Positions 50,401 through 61,646 of a stretch of 64,000 nt of DNA are shown in pieces. The notes beneath the pieces were generated by a model. That model saw only the letters and a list, made by a program, of their open reading frames with translations. It was not told the DNA's origin and did not search any database. The first letter of the stretch is position 1. Each line of letters begins with the position of its first letter. Position numbers and translations under genes: made by a program. Source of the DNA: Prunella strophiata (lineage: Eukaryota > Chordata > Aves > Passeriformes > Prunellidae); assembly GCA_036583965.1 (NCBI GenBank), contig JAZBQD010000001.1, forward strand, positions 28,740,597 through 28,804,596, given 5' to 3'.

Positions 50401-51045
50401 GAGATTCAACTTTTTCCTTTTGTCCTTCCTATTTACTAGTGCAAATACTAAAACAACCTGCTCCCAGCTGTTGGAAGCCCCACACTGTCCCCTTCCCCCT
50501 GCCAGGAGTGAACAGCTGTTATTGTGCACAACACAGGCACTGCAAGATCAAATCCAGGCAATCTTGATCACTGCTTTTCTAGGGAGAAGTTTTGAACTGT
50601 AGTTTGAAAAACTCACTGCTGAGCAGGAGCTTCATGTGCAATTCTACTTCTGTTCTTTGTGCATCCATAATGCTGGTTAACAGAAGAGGCATTACGTGCT
50701 TTCTCTTGGTTAAACACTTGTAGTATAATCTACCTTTAGCTGAATTAATTGTTTGAAAGAGGAGAAATGCAAATCCTAAATTGGCCCCACACACTTCAGC
50801 AGACTATTGCTAAGTTGTGGTTGAAAGCAATTTCTTCTGGAAGTTTACAAACCTGACTTTGCTGTAACAGCGCTGCCTTACATTTTCAGCATAGCTCTCC
50901 ACATGCAGTGTTAAATGTATGCTTGAACAGAGTCCCAAAACAGCTTCCAGTGAATACAGACAGTGAGAATGTTTTCCAAAGCAACATCCTAAGCAAAAAT
51001 CTGCAAAGGTATGATTGTGTTAGCCGGAGCAGACCACCCAGCTTT
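41490..51045. other. Noncoding stretch, no gene recognised
   Basis: Frames reach 131 codons (50207-50602, plus); none is recognised. The notable sequence is the purine tract at 44395-44484, which by itself produces an 80-codon Lys-rich frame at 44332-44574. A polyadenylation-like word and other signals occur at chance level. An NF-E2-like GCTGAGTCAC lies at about 47941-47950. No named repeat was found in this nearly 10-kb span. Confidence 0.6.
44395..44484. repeat. Purine tract (A19 core, GGAAAG/AAAAG words)
   Basis: About 90 bases are almost all purine, including A19 at 44410-44428 and repeated AAAAGAAAAG-type words, with only a few C interruptions. The 80-codon Lys-rich frame spanning it is a translation artefact. 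Confidence 0.9.
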
Positions 51046-51049
51046 TATG

Positions 51050-51390
51050 AGATCACTTGAGAACTGCCACAGCCCACAGCAGTCACCTGAGCAGAAAGCT
51101 GCAGCATGTGCTCCTGCCTGGCTGCCTGCAGGACAGCAGCACCCAGCAAGCAGGGCCTCTCTCTGCTCCCCAGGGGTGGTGGGGGCATATCCAGGGACAT
51201 GTCAGGAGCTGCAGTCTAGGCAGACAGATACCTGGAAGTTACCCCAGTGACAGATGTGTACAGACACCCAACAGCAGCATCCCTAATCCTGTGTCCTCCA
51301 CGCTGCCCCTATGCACCAAGCCAGCCCTGCTGAGCCCTGCTGCCTGCAGAGCAGTGCTGCCCACTGCCAGTGCCTGTGCAGCCTGCAGAG
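51050..51390. other. GC-rich, CpG-depleted block
   Basis: A block rich in CTG/CAG/GCC words (for example CTGCTGCCTGCAGAGCAGTG) with, by eye, a single CpG between 51060 and 51390. Overlapping plus-strand frames of 79 and 119 codons (51011-51250, 51057-51416) arise because stops are rare in GC-rich DNA. It could be a decayed, germline-methylated CpG island or an old GC-rich exon or repeat; no product is recognised. Confidence 0.5.
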
Positions 51391-51399
51391 ATCACACTT

Positions 51400-54300
51400 A
51401 TAAAATCTTGAACTAATAACTTTAAATAGCTCTCCTCCTTGGTTAAAAAAGTGCTGTTAACTGCAGATCCATCTATACCTTGAGATGGCTGCAAATAGCT
51501 GCAACTTTTCTACTGACAGGTATGAATAGTGACATTGGAAGTGCTCCAGTTGTTTGCAGGCACTGTGAAACAAAGCAGTTCAGTTTAAAAGCAGAGTTCA
51601 AAGGCAGAAAAGATTTTTGCAGCTGTTGTTCTGCCCTGGAATTTGTTGTGCATATCTCCTTTTTGGGAACATTTCTTTCTTTCACGGTGCCTTCAAAAAT
51701 ACACTGTCATCACAACCTTCTTGCCAAGTACCACTCCAAGCTGGTTATTCACTGCTGCCCTTTTCCCAAGTCAAACCATGCATTTCTAAACATTTCTCAC
51801 ATTGATGGGGAGCAACATGCTCAGTCTCAGGCCAGCCTGTGAGGTAATCACCTGACCTTCAGTTTCCTCTAGTGTGAAGCAATGAAACAACAGTCTCATA
51901 AGAGAACTGATAGATAGTCCCTGTGTGGTTACAGTTTTTTGATGTCAAGAGCTTTTTTTAACACCTCTGGTTTGACAGATTTACTCATAACAGATCATTT
52001 AACTGGCACAAACTGCAAGATGTCATAGAGATAAATTAATTGGGAGACAACCCCAATTTAGAGACTCAATTTTTTAAAATAAAAAGTTCAGGTAAGTTCT
52101 TTTGTATTTCCCTACCTACCCCTACTTAGAGGAAATAGCTACATGTTTTAAGCTTTATAAGTTTTATATAAAATTGCACTGAGTTGAATAATTTGATAAA
52201 GCCTGAGGAAAACAGCAAAAGGACAGGATAGGCATAGTAAAAAATGAGCTCCATTCCTGTTCACATATTTATCCTGATATTCTGAACTACCTACTAGATC
52301 ATGAACCAAAATTGAATAACGCTGTGTGATCAGTGATGGCACATAAATCAATTCTGGAGGCTGTTCTTAAAGTTTTTTTTTCAGAAGCATTAATATATTT
52401 AAGTTTTCTAACGTCACATGATACAACACAACAAATTTTTTGTCATTTCACAAATAAAAAAAAAAAAGAAAAAGCAGAGCATTAAAACAACATCACAACT
52501 ACTATTTTAACTTTAAAACACTGTGGTCCCACCTCCCTTCTAGAAAAAATTACTATTTTGATATGTAATATTTTAAGAATATTAAAAAAAATAATAAAAG
52601 AGCAAGAAACAATGTTGACTGTTGGAGAAGCTGCTGAGATAGCACAGATATGAATTTCTGACTGCTGGGCACATCTGTGTCTGCAGGTTTATTTGGTATT
52701 AACACAATACTTCCTTGCTACACTGCAAACTACAGTGAATGCATAATTCCATGCTGTTTTCTTACATCCCTCTCCTTCACAGCACAATGTTATGTTTCTA
52801 TTTTAGTTCACTATGTCTGTTCACTACAGATTATGTTTAATACAGATTATTTTTATAGTCTTTATATTGTCTGTCCACATACTCTGAAGAGTTCTCTTTA
52901 CCCATTCTTGACATATTTCTAAGCAGGACATGTATCTGTTGCACTGTTTTATACCTGGTGGGGAATAAAGGACAGGCAAGGTAAGGGATTTTTAACATCA
53001 GCTAAAGGAGTATTTTAAGGCATGACTTTAGTTTATGCTGTTTAAACTCAAGTCCTAAGAGATGATTTAGGAATAAGGCCATTATCCACAGATAATTTAG
53101 AGAAATCCCTTTTATACTGCTTATTCAGAAAACAAGAAGAACGAGGAGGCTTTTCCTGTTTACCTCCCAATTTCATGTGCAGAACCACATCCTTAAAAAG
53201 AAGTGGGTGGTGGGCAGTCTCTAAAGAGATTTCTTGCACATATTTCCCTGATTGCATCCTGGCAGCACAGAACGTGCTGCCCACAGCCCCGTCCAACAGC
53301 TGTAGCATCTTCCTGTACAACCTAAGCACCCCCCACAACCATCAGAATGGATTAACAGTGACATGCCTGACATGTATTTCTTCCTTTTGTTATCAAGGAG
53401 GAATTGGAATGCCTTAGAACACAATTCCTCCTCCAGGCTGGCTTGGCTACTCCAGCATTTAGGAAGGGGTCACCTGGGGCACCATCCCACTGTCCCAGTC
53501 TTCTCTGTCCTATTTCCATTAGCTCTCAGTATTTAGAATGGAGCTTTACAGATGAGCCCTCTAACAATATTATATCAAAGTGAGCTGCAACATTCATCAT
53601 TATAAGGAAAATTACCTATATTTGCTGAGTGAATTGTATGCCTCACGCTAAATATACATAACATATACTCTTTTGTTTGTGTTTACCCAGAGAAGTTAAA
53701 TGCCTAATAAATATTCTTCTCTTCTTGTATCCTTTTCCTATTGCTGCTGTCATTAACTCCACATTTAGAGTAATTATGTGTTATGATGAAATTGTTTGAT
53801 TTAAACCCCATTGTCTTTTCCTACCTCACATATTGGAAGCTATTTGGTAGCTTCTCTTCCTGAAGACCTACTGAGTGTACCCCAGAACTTTCACACAGGA
53901 TGATTTATTACTGTGAAGAGTTAGCAAAATGCAAACCACAGGCTGGAACTGGTCTCCACCCCAGAGGTGCATTTCCATACCAGCAGATATACTGTATAAT
54001 TTTAGAGTGCTCTGTAATGGGAGCAAGTAGGAAATAGCCCAGGACATGTTTTTAATGGCTGAAAAAATTAGTTTAACTTTTTACTAAAACACAGCAACTT
54101 CTTCAGTGAGATATGTTTGAGCAGTCTCATTAGAGGACAATTTAAAATAGAAAATTGAGATTGCCTGAAATCAAGCCTTCCAAGACCTGCATTGCAGCTG
54201 TCTTCATAACACAAATACTCCAGGGTTAATAACCTCTGTTCATTGCCCCGAGTATAGAGAGTTTTAAGTGAGCTCAGTGCTTGTGTTCAGATAGTGGGTA

Positions 54301-55120
54301 ATACGATATTTACAAAAACAATGGATCTGTTTTCAATAAAGTGGAATATTCTAGGTTACATCATACTTTCCTGAGCCATGTACTTTAACTCAACAGCAAG
54401 GGCAAGAGGAACCAATGCTGTTTGTGAGGAGTCTGCTGTCTCATTGAGCAAACTGTACAAAGGGCTCTATCTCTTCTTTTGGTTGTTGATGTATTTGCCA
54501 CCAGTGGAAATGTCTACTGTCCCTCAGCATACTTCAGGGTTTACTAGGATGTCCAAGGAAGAGCAGGCTTCCCCTCCTTTGTATTGCTGCCTCTCACTGG
54601 TACCTTTTGGAGAGTTCAAGCTGTTTCCTAGGGCTGGCGAGAACCTTTTATTTCTAAGTGTTGCAAAAGTATCTGATATGAGAATAGCTGCATCTATGCA
54701 TAAAGCAAGTGTGAAGATAAATCCATTTCTTGTAGGTTTAATTTTGTCCAAGAGTGAACAGAGATGAGCAGAGTAGATTGCACGATTGCTAAAGATGGCA
54801 CTGCCCCAGAAGAAAGGCCATTTGTTGCTAGTCAGCTGTCCTAAAAACTAAACCTGAACTTGCCCCACAACCCCAGCTGAAGACGTGGTCAACAGAAGAA
54901 AGCCCTTTCTCCAGTTCTGCCAGACCTGAAGACAAACAGCAGCTCCTGTAGAGTTCCAAGTTTGACAGAAGCCCATTTTCTGTCCCCTCGAAGGGCTTTT
55001 CCTGGGGCCCTGTGCCTGTCTCCTGCTCAATGAATGCTGTCTTTGTACCCACCAAGTTGACAAATGCCAGCACTGCAGAATAAGGATGACATTTCTGCTG
55101 TGGTATTAGGGCTGAGAAAG
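51400..55120. other. Noncoding stretch flanking the CpG-dense block
   Basis: AT-rich sequence with A12 at 52456-52467 and an AT-rich patch at 52560-52605. Frames of 120 codons (51480-51842) and 129 codons (54378-54767) are unrecognised. A possible MIR-like tail lies at 51848-51900. The minus-strand frame 54828-55073 (81 codons) abuts the CpG-dense block and has balanced composition but no known domain. Confidence 0.6.
51848..51900 (+). mobile_element. Possible MIR-like SINE fragment
   Basis: CACCTGACCTTCAGTTTCCT followed by CTAGTGTGAAGCAATGAAAC loosely follows the MIR segment '...cctcagtttcctcatctgtaaaatg...'. Only the CAGTTTCCTC word is strong. Confidence 0.27.
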
Positions 55121-55124
55121 GGGA

Positions 55125-55395
55125 TTATTCCGGGCAGCTCGGGCCAGGATGCGGCGCACAAGGGCGGCTGCGCGACGCCGTTGTTTGTGCTGCGACAAGG
55201 AGGCCCTTGAAGGCCGCGGCCAAGGCCGAACACAGGAGCTGTGTGTGGGGGGACGTGCCTGCACAGCCGGGGCAGTGTCCCCAGCCAAGTCCCCGGCCTG
55301 GTGGCACACCTGTGGCAGCTTCCTCCCTGAGCCCTCCTCATTATGCCCGAGCGCACAAAGAGCCAGCTGCGCCGGGGCCGCCAGCCCGCCGGAAA
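55125..55395. promoter_or_regulatory. CpG-dense block, candidate CpG-island promoter or regulatory element
   Basis: By eye about 23 CpG dinucleotides fall in roughly 265 bases, against a very low CpG rate elsewhere in the window. The block contains CGCGACGCCG (55171-55180), GGCCGCGGCC, GGGCGG (an Sp1/KLF GC-box core near 55163) and CCCGCCGG. Unmethylated CpG-dense blocks usually mark vertebrate promoters or first exons. Several frames overlap here on both strands (plus 55149-55448 and 55207-55548; minus 55027-55356 and 55106-55435), all low in stops because of GC content and none recognised, so no coding call is made. Transcription direction cannot be decided. A bird-specific GC-rich repeat or a retrocopied 5' end are alternatives. 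Confidence 0.6.
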
Positions 55396-55399
55396 CCAG

Positions 55400-58290
55400 G
55401 AGCAGCCACCTCTTTTGTTGCCTTTCCAAAATCAAGGGTTTGTTTTGAGCCTGAGGAGGATAATGAGCCTCTCACCAGGCACACACTGAACTGCACATCC
55501 CCCCAAAATGCACAGCGGATAAAATTAAGTGGTCCTTGGAAAGACTGAAAAAAATAAATCAAGGGGCTAGAAGACTTTTGCTGTTGTGCCAATCTCCTCA
55601 CAAGAGTCTGAATCCACAGCTTACCAAACAATACTCCTTGGTTTGGAAAAATAGCCTTATTACACATCAGGTGTTGCTGACTTGTTTCTGTTTGTGTTCT
55701 ATTTTATCATTTCATATTGATTTTTTTTTCCCTTAAATCAGTAACACTGCTGAAGTAATCCCATGTAACAGAGAGGAGTATCTTAATATGAAAAACAAAA
55801 TCAAGGACTCCTGATAAGGTTTTCTCAATGGTTTAAAATTTTTTCCCCTTCAAGATCAAAGCAAATTCACTTGTACTACATCCCTGGAAGCAGAGCAGGC
55901 ATGAGTCTCTCCTTAGACTAGCATCTGTCAGTGGAAAGAGTATCAGGATGAAACAGGAAAGGAGAAACAGTAGCAAAAAGCATAAAGAACTGCCCATCTC
56001 CCTTCCTCAAATCTTTATCCAACCTCTCCAATCATCTTCTGCAGCAAACAGCACGACAAGCATTTTACACCAGATGCTTCTTGCACAATACCTTTTTAAA
56101 AATGAATAGTTTCTTAGCCTTGAGCAAACAACAGTGAGACAGCATCTAGTAAAGATCTTTTCCTGTGGGCTGTTCACAGTGTCAAGAAGACTGCCTTAGA
56201 CTTAAGAAACACTGAAGATGGCCTTGGTCACAAATGTGTTCCCATGACAAGAACTGGACACAGCACAAAACCTTGCCATGCCTTCTATGCCCTACAGCCC
56301 TTTGGTGGATCCTCTGGTCCCATGAGATTTCAATTAGAACTTGTATTCTTCCTTTCTATTGTTTAATAATGAGCTTTTTCACTTCACTGGCCTGTGGATA
56401 TTGAAACTATCTGCTATAAAAGTACAAAAGTAGGATCAGATATTTTGAACAGGGTGATGAATTTCTAAAATAGAGCTAGAACCTCAGGGAAAAACTGTTC
56501 CTAGTCATGTAGAGTAGCTGAACAGCTGTCCTTCCCATGTGCTTTGTGGTGCAGTGTGTTATTCACTAGTAAAAGAGATACCTAACTGGGTAGTGGGGTA
56601 GCTTGTTTTTTCTTAAAAAAAAAAAAGTCTTCCTTTGGGTACAAAGATTTACTCTGTAAGGTGTGTTCATATGCCAGTCCATGCTGGAGAATCTGGAACT
56701 ATCAGCTGGCCTCAGGCCACTCTCCTGTTTTGGTTCAGCTGCTAGCAACAAGTCTGGGGCACTGCCAACATCATATGCTCCAAGCTGTCCAGTAGGAGAT
56801 TATGGTAAAATGTGTCCTATGGTGACAGCTACTGCTGTGTACACAGACAACAAAGTGTTGCCTTTCAGGAAGTGAGACTTTAGGTATCCATGATAAGGAA
56901 ATGCTGTGAGTGTCTTTGACAATAAATTCTTAAATGTAGGAAATGCCACTGGTGCCACTGGACAAACATATTGTGAAGATTGCAAATGGTTGATTAATTT
57001 TGCTTTTTGAAGGAGGACCAGGCAAATAAGTAATAAAAAAAAAAAATGGAATAGAAATGTCATCTACTTGCATGAAAGGAAATGGTGCTTACAGCTCACT
57101 TGTTGAAATAGTTCCCATTTTGTTTCAGTTTTCTGACTATATTTTTGTCAAAACAGTTTTCATTCAACATGTTTAACAGCAATGATTATCTTATACAGAA
57201 TGGGCCTAAAACATCGGTGTTCAAAAGACTTACGGTACAGGCAGGCAGCCTGATGAGTCAGATATGAGTTTCCTATTTCAACACAGAAAATATTTTATTT
57301 CTCTTAAAAACTCACACAACATCCATGGCCTGAATCAACCTATGACCTTTTTGTTTCCCAGGAAGTTTCAGATAAATGTCGTCCTGGCTTATTTTATGAC
57401 TGAATAGAACAACAAAATCATTAGTTATGAAAAGACAAAGAGTCAGTTAACTAAAAGAAGGCAGAATCTGAACAGTTGAAAAGGCTATAAATTTTATTCC
57501 TTTTTGTTGTGTAACAGTCACCTCCTAGATGCTAGAATGAACAGGAAAAGTGGCAAGAACTCTGATGTGAGAAGTGCTTTTCACCCAATGCCACCTATGT
57601 TGGCCTCTTTCCCTTCACATACCTGTTAGTATTCTCACTCTGTCATTACTGGTTGCACTCCATCCTTCCTCACTTTTAAGGTACTACATATTTCTGCATG
57701 TGATTAGGAAAGACATTACAGAGGGAACCAATTTGCTTCAGCTTGTTCTAATGAGAATTTCATTAACATGAACTATGAATCTTACAGAATGTTTGATGAA
57801 GTCTGACAGCTGCTAATGCTGTTCTTGGGGAATGACAAGTGATTCTTTAGATGATTCAAGTTAGCTTTGCACAGAGTGGAAAAAAAAACAGTCAAGAAGC
57901 CCAGTGTAAAATACAAATACAACTGCAGGAACAGGAGGCACTGAGTAGGGAAGGACAGAAGAGATTAGAGGTGCAGATTCCTACTGCACAGCAAAGGAAT
58001 GATGTGCATGACTGCCTTTGGGTCATCTAAAAGTATGGGTGTGTATGCCTCTGAGCTTTCACTGCAATATCATGGCTATATTTAAAACACTGAGACTTTC
58101 TGATGCACTTCAGTTTAGATGTTAAGATCTTGCTCTTTCACAAGGGGGAGAACAAGCCTACCATAGAAGAAAACTACCTGGGAGTTCCTCCCAGGCACCT
58201 GTACATGCACAGGTGACCAGAGCAAGCAAGGAGCACTCAAGCAGTGTCATGCACATGAACCAAGTCAGGTAGCTGGGGTTTGGTGGCACT
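55400..58290. other. AT-rich noncoding stretch, no gene recognised
   Basis: Downstream of the CpG-dense block there is no convincing splice donor or coding exon. Frames are at most 113 codons and derive from the GC-rich edge. A12 runs occur at 56615-56626 and 57035-57046. Nothing else is supported. Confidence 0.6.
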
Positions 58291-58294
58291 TAAG

Positions 58295-58355
58295 GTAGAT
58301 GAACAAACACATGGCTGCTCTGGGAGTAGATGAACAAACACATGGCTGCTCTGGG
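58295..58355. repeat. Exact tandem duplication, 31-bp unit
   Basis: A 31-bp unit beginning GTAGATGAACAAACACATGG is present twice in direct tandem (58295-58325 and 58326 onward). The second copy is identical through 30 bases before diverging at the right edge. Zero internal divergence implies a recent duplication, homogenisation or an assembly artefact. Confidence 0.95.
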
Positions 58356-58359
58356 CAGA

Positions 58360-59295
58360 AAGGGTGGGTTTCTAAGACTTTCTTCTATGCACTATACTCA
58401 TGTATGGCCCGGCACAATATTTCTAGAGGAAAGAATACTAGGACAAGAAAAAAGTCCCCTTCACATTTATGCAGTTTACATATCAGCATCTAAAGTCATG
58501 TTTCATTTTTGGGCTATGCATAGCATGTCTTTTTCCAGGCTCAAAAAGAATGCTGTAATTTAAAGCAGGCTGACTCAGTTGGTGTTTTTGTATGTCATCT
58601 CGTGGCAGCATGGCAGGGGGGAAGGTGGAGGGAAGGAGGCTGAGGTGGAGAACAGGAGGGCGGTTGCTCATCTGGTCTTTATTTCCTTTCCCTGTTTCTT
58701 AATAGTTCAAGCAAAGGGCTCATTCCAGCCAGAAGCAATGACACTCTTGCTGTGGTATTTCATCTTGGAGGAGGACAGGCACAGCTTGCCCTGTGTGCTG
58801 GTGTCCTGGGAGCCTGTGCCACTGTGCTGCTGTGGGGTGGGGGAGGTTACAGGGGCAGGTGGTCCTTATGCTGCATTTGGTACAGGGGGAAGCTTTCTAA
58901 GAGAGCCCAAGCTTCATCTTTTGCATAAGGAATTTCCTAGATGGAAATCCTTACAACAGTGTAGGTACTTGTTTTACCTTCTGTTGTTTTGTTTTTGTTT
59001 TTTTAATAATGTATCAATGGAGATGCCACAAGCAGATAATTGAAAATGACAGTTCTGAATGCTTTAACAAGTCAGGTTGTAGAGAAAACAAACTGAACAA
59101 AAACAGCCATAAGCAGAGACTTTATAAAAAATGGCTCAAAGGGGTGAGACCAGGGTCACCAGTGACAGGCCTGTTGTAGTCCTTGTTCAAAACTCCTGCC
59201 TGACAATTGTATAACAAGATTCATGCATACTGCTCACTTTTGTAGTAACAAACACTGATTAAATTCTCAGAATGAGAGGTACACTAACACTGCCC
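58360..59295. other. Noncoding stretch with a 154-codon unassigned frame
   Basis: The plus-strand frame 58579-59043 is open for 154 codons. It begins in a G-rich segment and ends in a T-rich Phe/Leu-coding stretch. I see no domain, and the tail is simply a GTTTT-rich low-complexity tract (58984-59005). Chance is the likeliest explanation. Confidence 0.55.
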
Positions 59296-59299
59296 ATAC

Positions 59300-59437
59300 T
59301 CCAGATGAAAATTAAAACATGGAGAAATCCAGTAACTTGTTCACAAACCAACAGAAAGAGCCTGTAGTCAAGCCAGGAATGAAACCCCAGGCTTGCAGAG
59401 GCCCAGTCCTGTGCCTTAACCACAAGATCATATTACT
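59300..59437 (-). mobile_element. MIR-like tRNA-derived SINE, reverse orientation
   Basis: In plus-strand order the reverse complement of a MIR/CORE-type SINE is followed well: CCAGATGAAAATTAAAACAT, ATGGAGAAATCCAGTAACTT, GTTCACAAACCAACAGAAAG, CAAGCCAGGAATGAAACCCC (B-box region, near 59376-59388), AGGCCCAGTCCTGTGCCTTA, ACCACAAGATCATATTACTC (A-box complement, near 59413-59425). All the main landmarks are in order: 3' body, body, B box, A box. Sequence drift indicates an ancient insertion. Exact family (MIR, other CORE-SINE or a reptile tRNA SINE) is not decided. Confidence 0.75.
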
Positions 59438-60083
59438 CTCATGATCCTGCACTCTCCTGCTGGAATTTTCTTACTCTAGTTATACCTATTCTCATGCAGT
59501 GTGTGAGATATGCCATGAACCAGATCTTGAAGCCTTAAGGATTTAGTGGGTAGTTGAAAGAGATCCTGTGCCTTTCAGAACAGAAGGAAGGAAGAAGGCT
59601 GAGTTCTCCTAGAAACATCCTTTCCCCTGAAACTTGCCCTTATCATCCTAACAATATTTCCTTTACTTTCCAAGAGTTGTTTTGAAGAGATAATACCTTT
59701 ACATGAGCAAAAGCATTTCTAATTCAGGCTAAAAGAAATCCAGCATTATAATAATTCATACACATTTGAATGGAACAAAACAAAAAAAAAAAAAAGTGTG
59801 CCGGTCTAGAGGGTGCAAAAAGCAACATAAAAAAATCAGAGCAAAACAAGCCATTTCCTGAGTTGTAAATGCTGAAGTCGCAGTTTGTATTACATTGAAT
59901 TAAAATATTCTCTGCTTTGCCACCTCCTTCTCCTCCCCACCTCCCAGGGCAATGCTTTCCCCTGCACACCCTTTGCCAAGCCTGTAGAGTACAAAGCACT
60001 CATCCCTTGGTCACTATCAGCTGAGGACAATGACTATGCAGAAAACTGCATACAAACTGGATATAGTTCTTAAAATTTTTAAA

Positions 60084-60133
60084 TTAAGTAATAAAATTAT
60101 TTAAGTAATAAAATTACTTAAGTAATAATATTA
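60084..60133. repeat. AT-rich minisatellite, 17-bp unit, about 2.8 copies
   Basis: TTAAGTAATAAAATTAT (60084-60100) is followed by TTAAGTAATAAAATTAC (60101-60117) and a partial third copy TTAAGTAATAATATT. Only one base differs between the first two units. Confidence 0.95.
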
Positions 60134-61630
60134 AAGTATCTGTTGTATGAGTTTAAACTTGTGGGCTACAAACTGTGAGTATGGGAAAAACAATATTTTG
60201 GGATGATGCAGTCTCATTTAAGAACTAAGCAAGAAATTAATATTATTTTTTCATATATGGACATCAAAGATACTGATTGGAATAAAATTTTCATTCATTG
60301 TAATAGCCTTGTTAATGTCATCCAAGTCCTAAAACAACTATACCTCAAATGAAGAAGTACCTTAACATAAAGCAGTAGTCTCCCCTGACATCCCAGGACA
60401 TCAACACACTGTGTTTCCAAAGAACAAGTGAAAGCAGCAGATTCCCAAGTTGACATTTCTTCTTAAGGTCACTGATACCTTAAAGTCCCTCCCCAAGTAC
60501 TTTCAGCAAGTGTAGCACAGCAGATACTTGGCTTGGAGGAAAGCCACAACAGGTCTAGATTTAGAAAAGGATAAAGGCACCAAAAGCTATGGCTTGTCAT
60601 GCAGCAGGGTTTTCAGTGCCACTCAAGCAGCAGAGAAACCTCTCTCCCCTCAGCATCTACAGAGATCTTTAGTACAGGTGTTTTCTCTACTCCCCTCTGT
60701 AAATTGACACCAAAGTTATATCAAGCTGCACACAGTATAAGATTAAGGTGCAGTAGTTTATGAAGAGCAAGTACTAAATGTTTTAGAAATTGCCATGTCT
60801 GCAATTAAATTTCCAATGTATCTTTCAAACAGTTCAAATAGTAAGGACAACACTATTATTTTGCATATAGTTGGAAGAGACAAAAGCCTCAGATTCTCAG
60901 CTGTAACGCACCAGAAAACAACATGAGCTCCATGGTCACTCCATAAATTGGAATTCTCTGATCCAAATACTCTTGAAAATATCCTTTGACCAAATACTGG
61001 TGTACCCAATGTAGCCTGGACATTTCTATGTCCATGTCTGCACCCTAGTCTTCCCATGCAGCTTCTTTACCTGGACACTTAATAAGGAAAGAAATACCAT
61101 CACAGAACCAACTGGAGATCTGTAGCTTTATCTCATTGTCATAATTTATTCCACATATTTTCTTCAGGTAGAAACTTTGCATAAACATCTCAGAACAGCA
61201 GTGAAGCAGAAAGCAGCATCCCAGTTGTTAAATTTGGCTCCAAAAGCACCTGCTACTCACTTAGATTTGGAATAGAATTGCCTTCAATGACATCTGTCTG
61301 CCTTCCCACCTGTTCTGAACAGTCTCATGACCTATGGAGAGGAAGGAGGTCTATCAGAACTACTCCACTGTTTTGTAAAGGACAGATCACAATCCTTAGA
61401 GCTGTCAGTTTCTCACTAGATCAGTGCCCCAGCTGTGCCACGTTAGCCCTAGGAGAATTGTGAAATCCACATGAAGGCATCTGAGGTGAACCGGTTAAAC
61501 AAGTCCAAAAATATGAGTCTTGACCTCAGCTTGGAAGAGGTAATGCTTGATTATAGCAAGGGTTTGACCCTCCCTTCTCCAAAACTCTGATTCCAACTAC
61601 TAAATAAATATGAACATATTAAATATAGTG

Positions 61631-61646
61631 TGCCACCAGAGGGGGA
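61631..61646 (+). promoter_or_regulatory. CTCF-like binding site, best in window
   Basis: TGCCACCAGAGGGGGA: the core CCACCAGAGGGG (61633-61644) matches CCASYAGRKGGC at 11 of 12 positions. The preceding G and the G-rich right side also follow the extended CTCF consensus. The usual final C of the core is G, so the site lacks the central CpG. CTCF would act here as an insulator or loop anchor; binding is inference. Confidence 0.4.

Noticed and set aside
58579..59043. 154-codon plus-strand frame
   Set aside because: It spans a G-rich stretch and a GTTTT low-complexity tail, and no domain is recognised.
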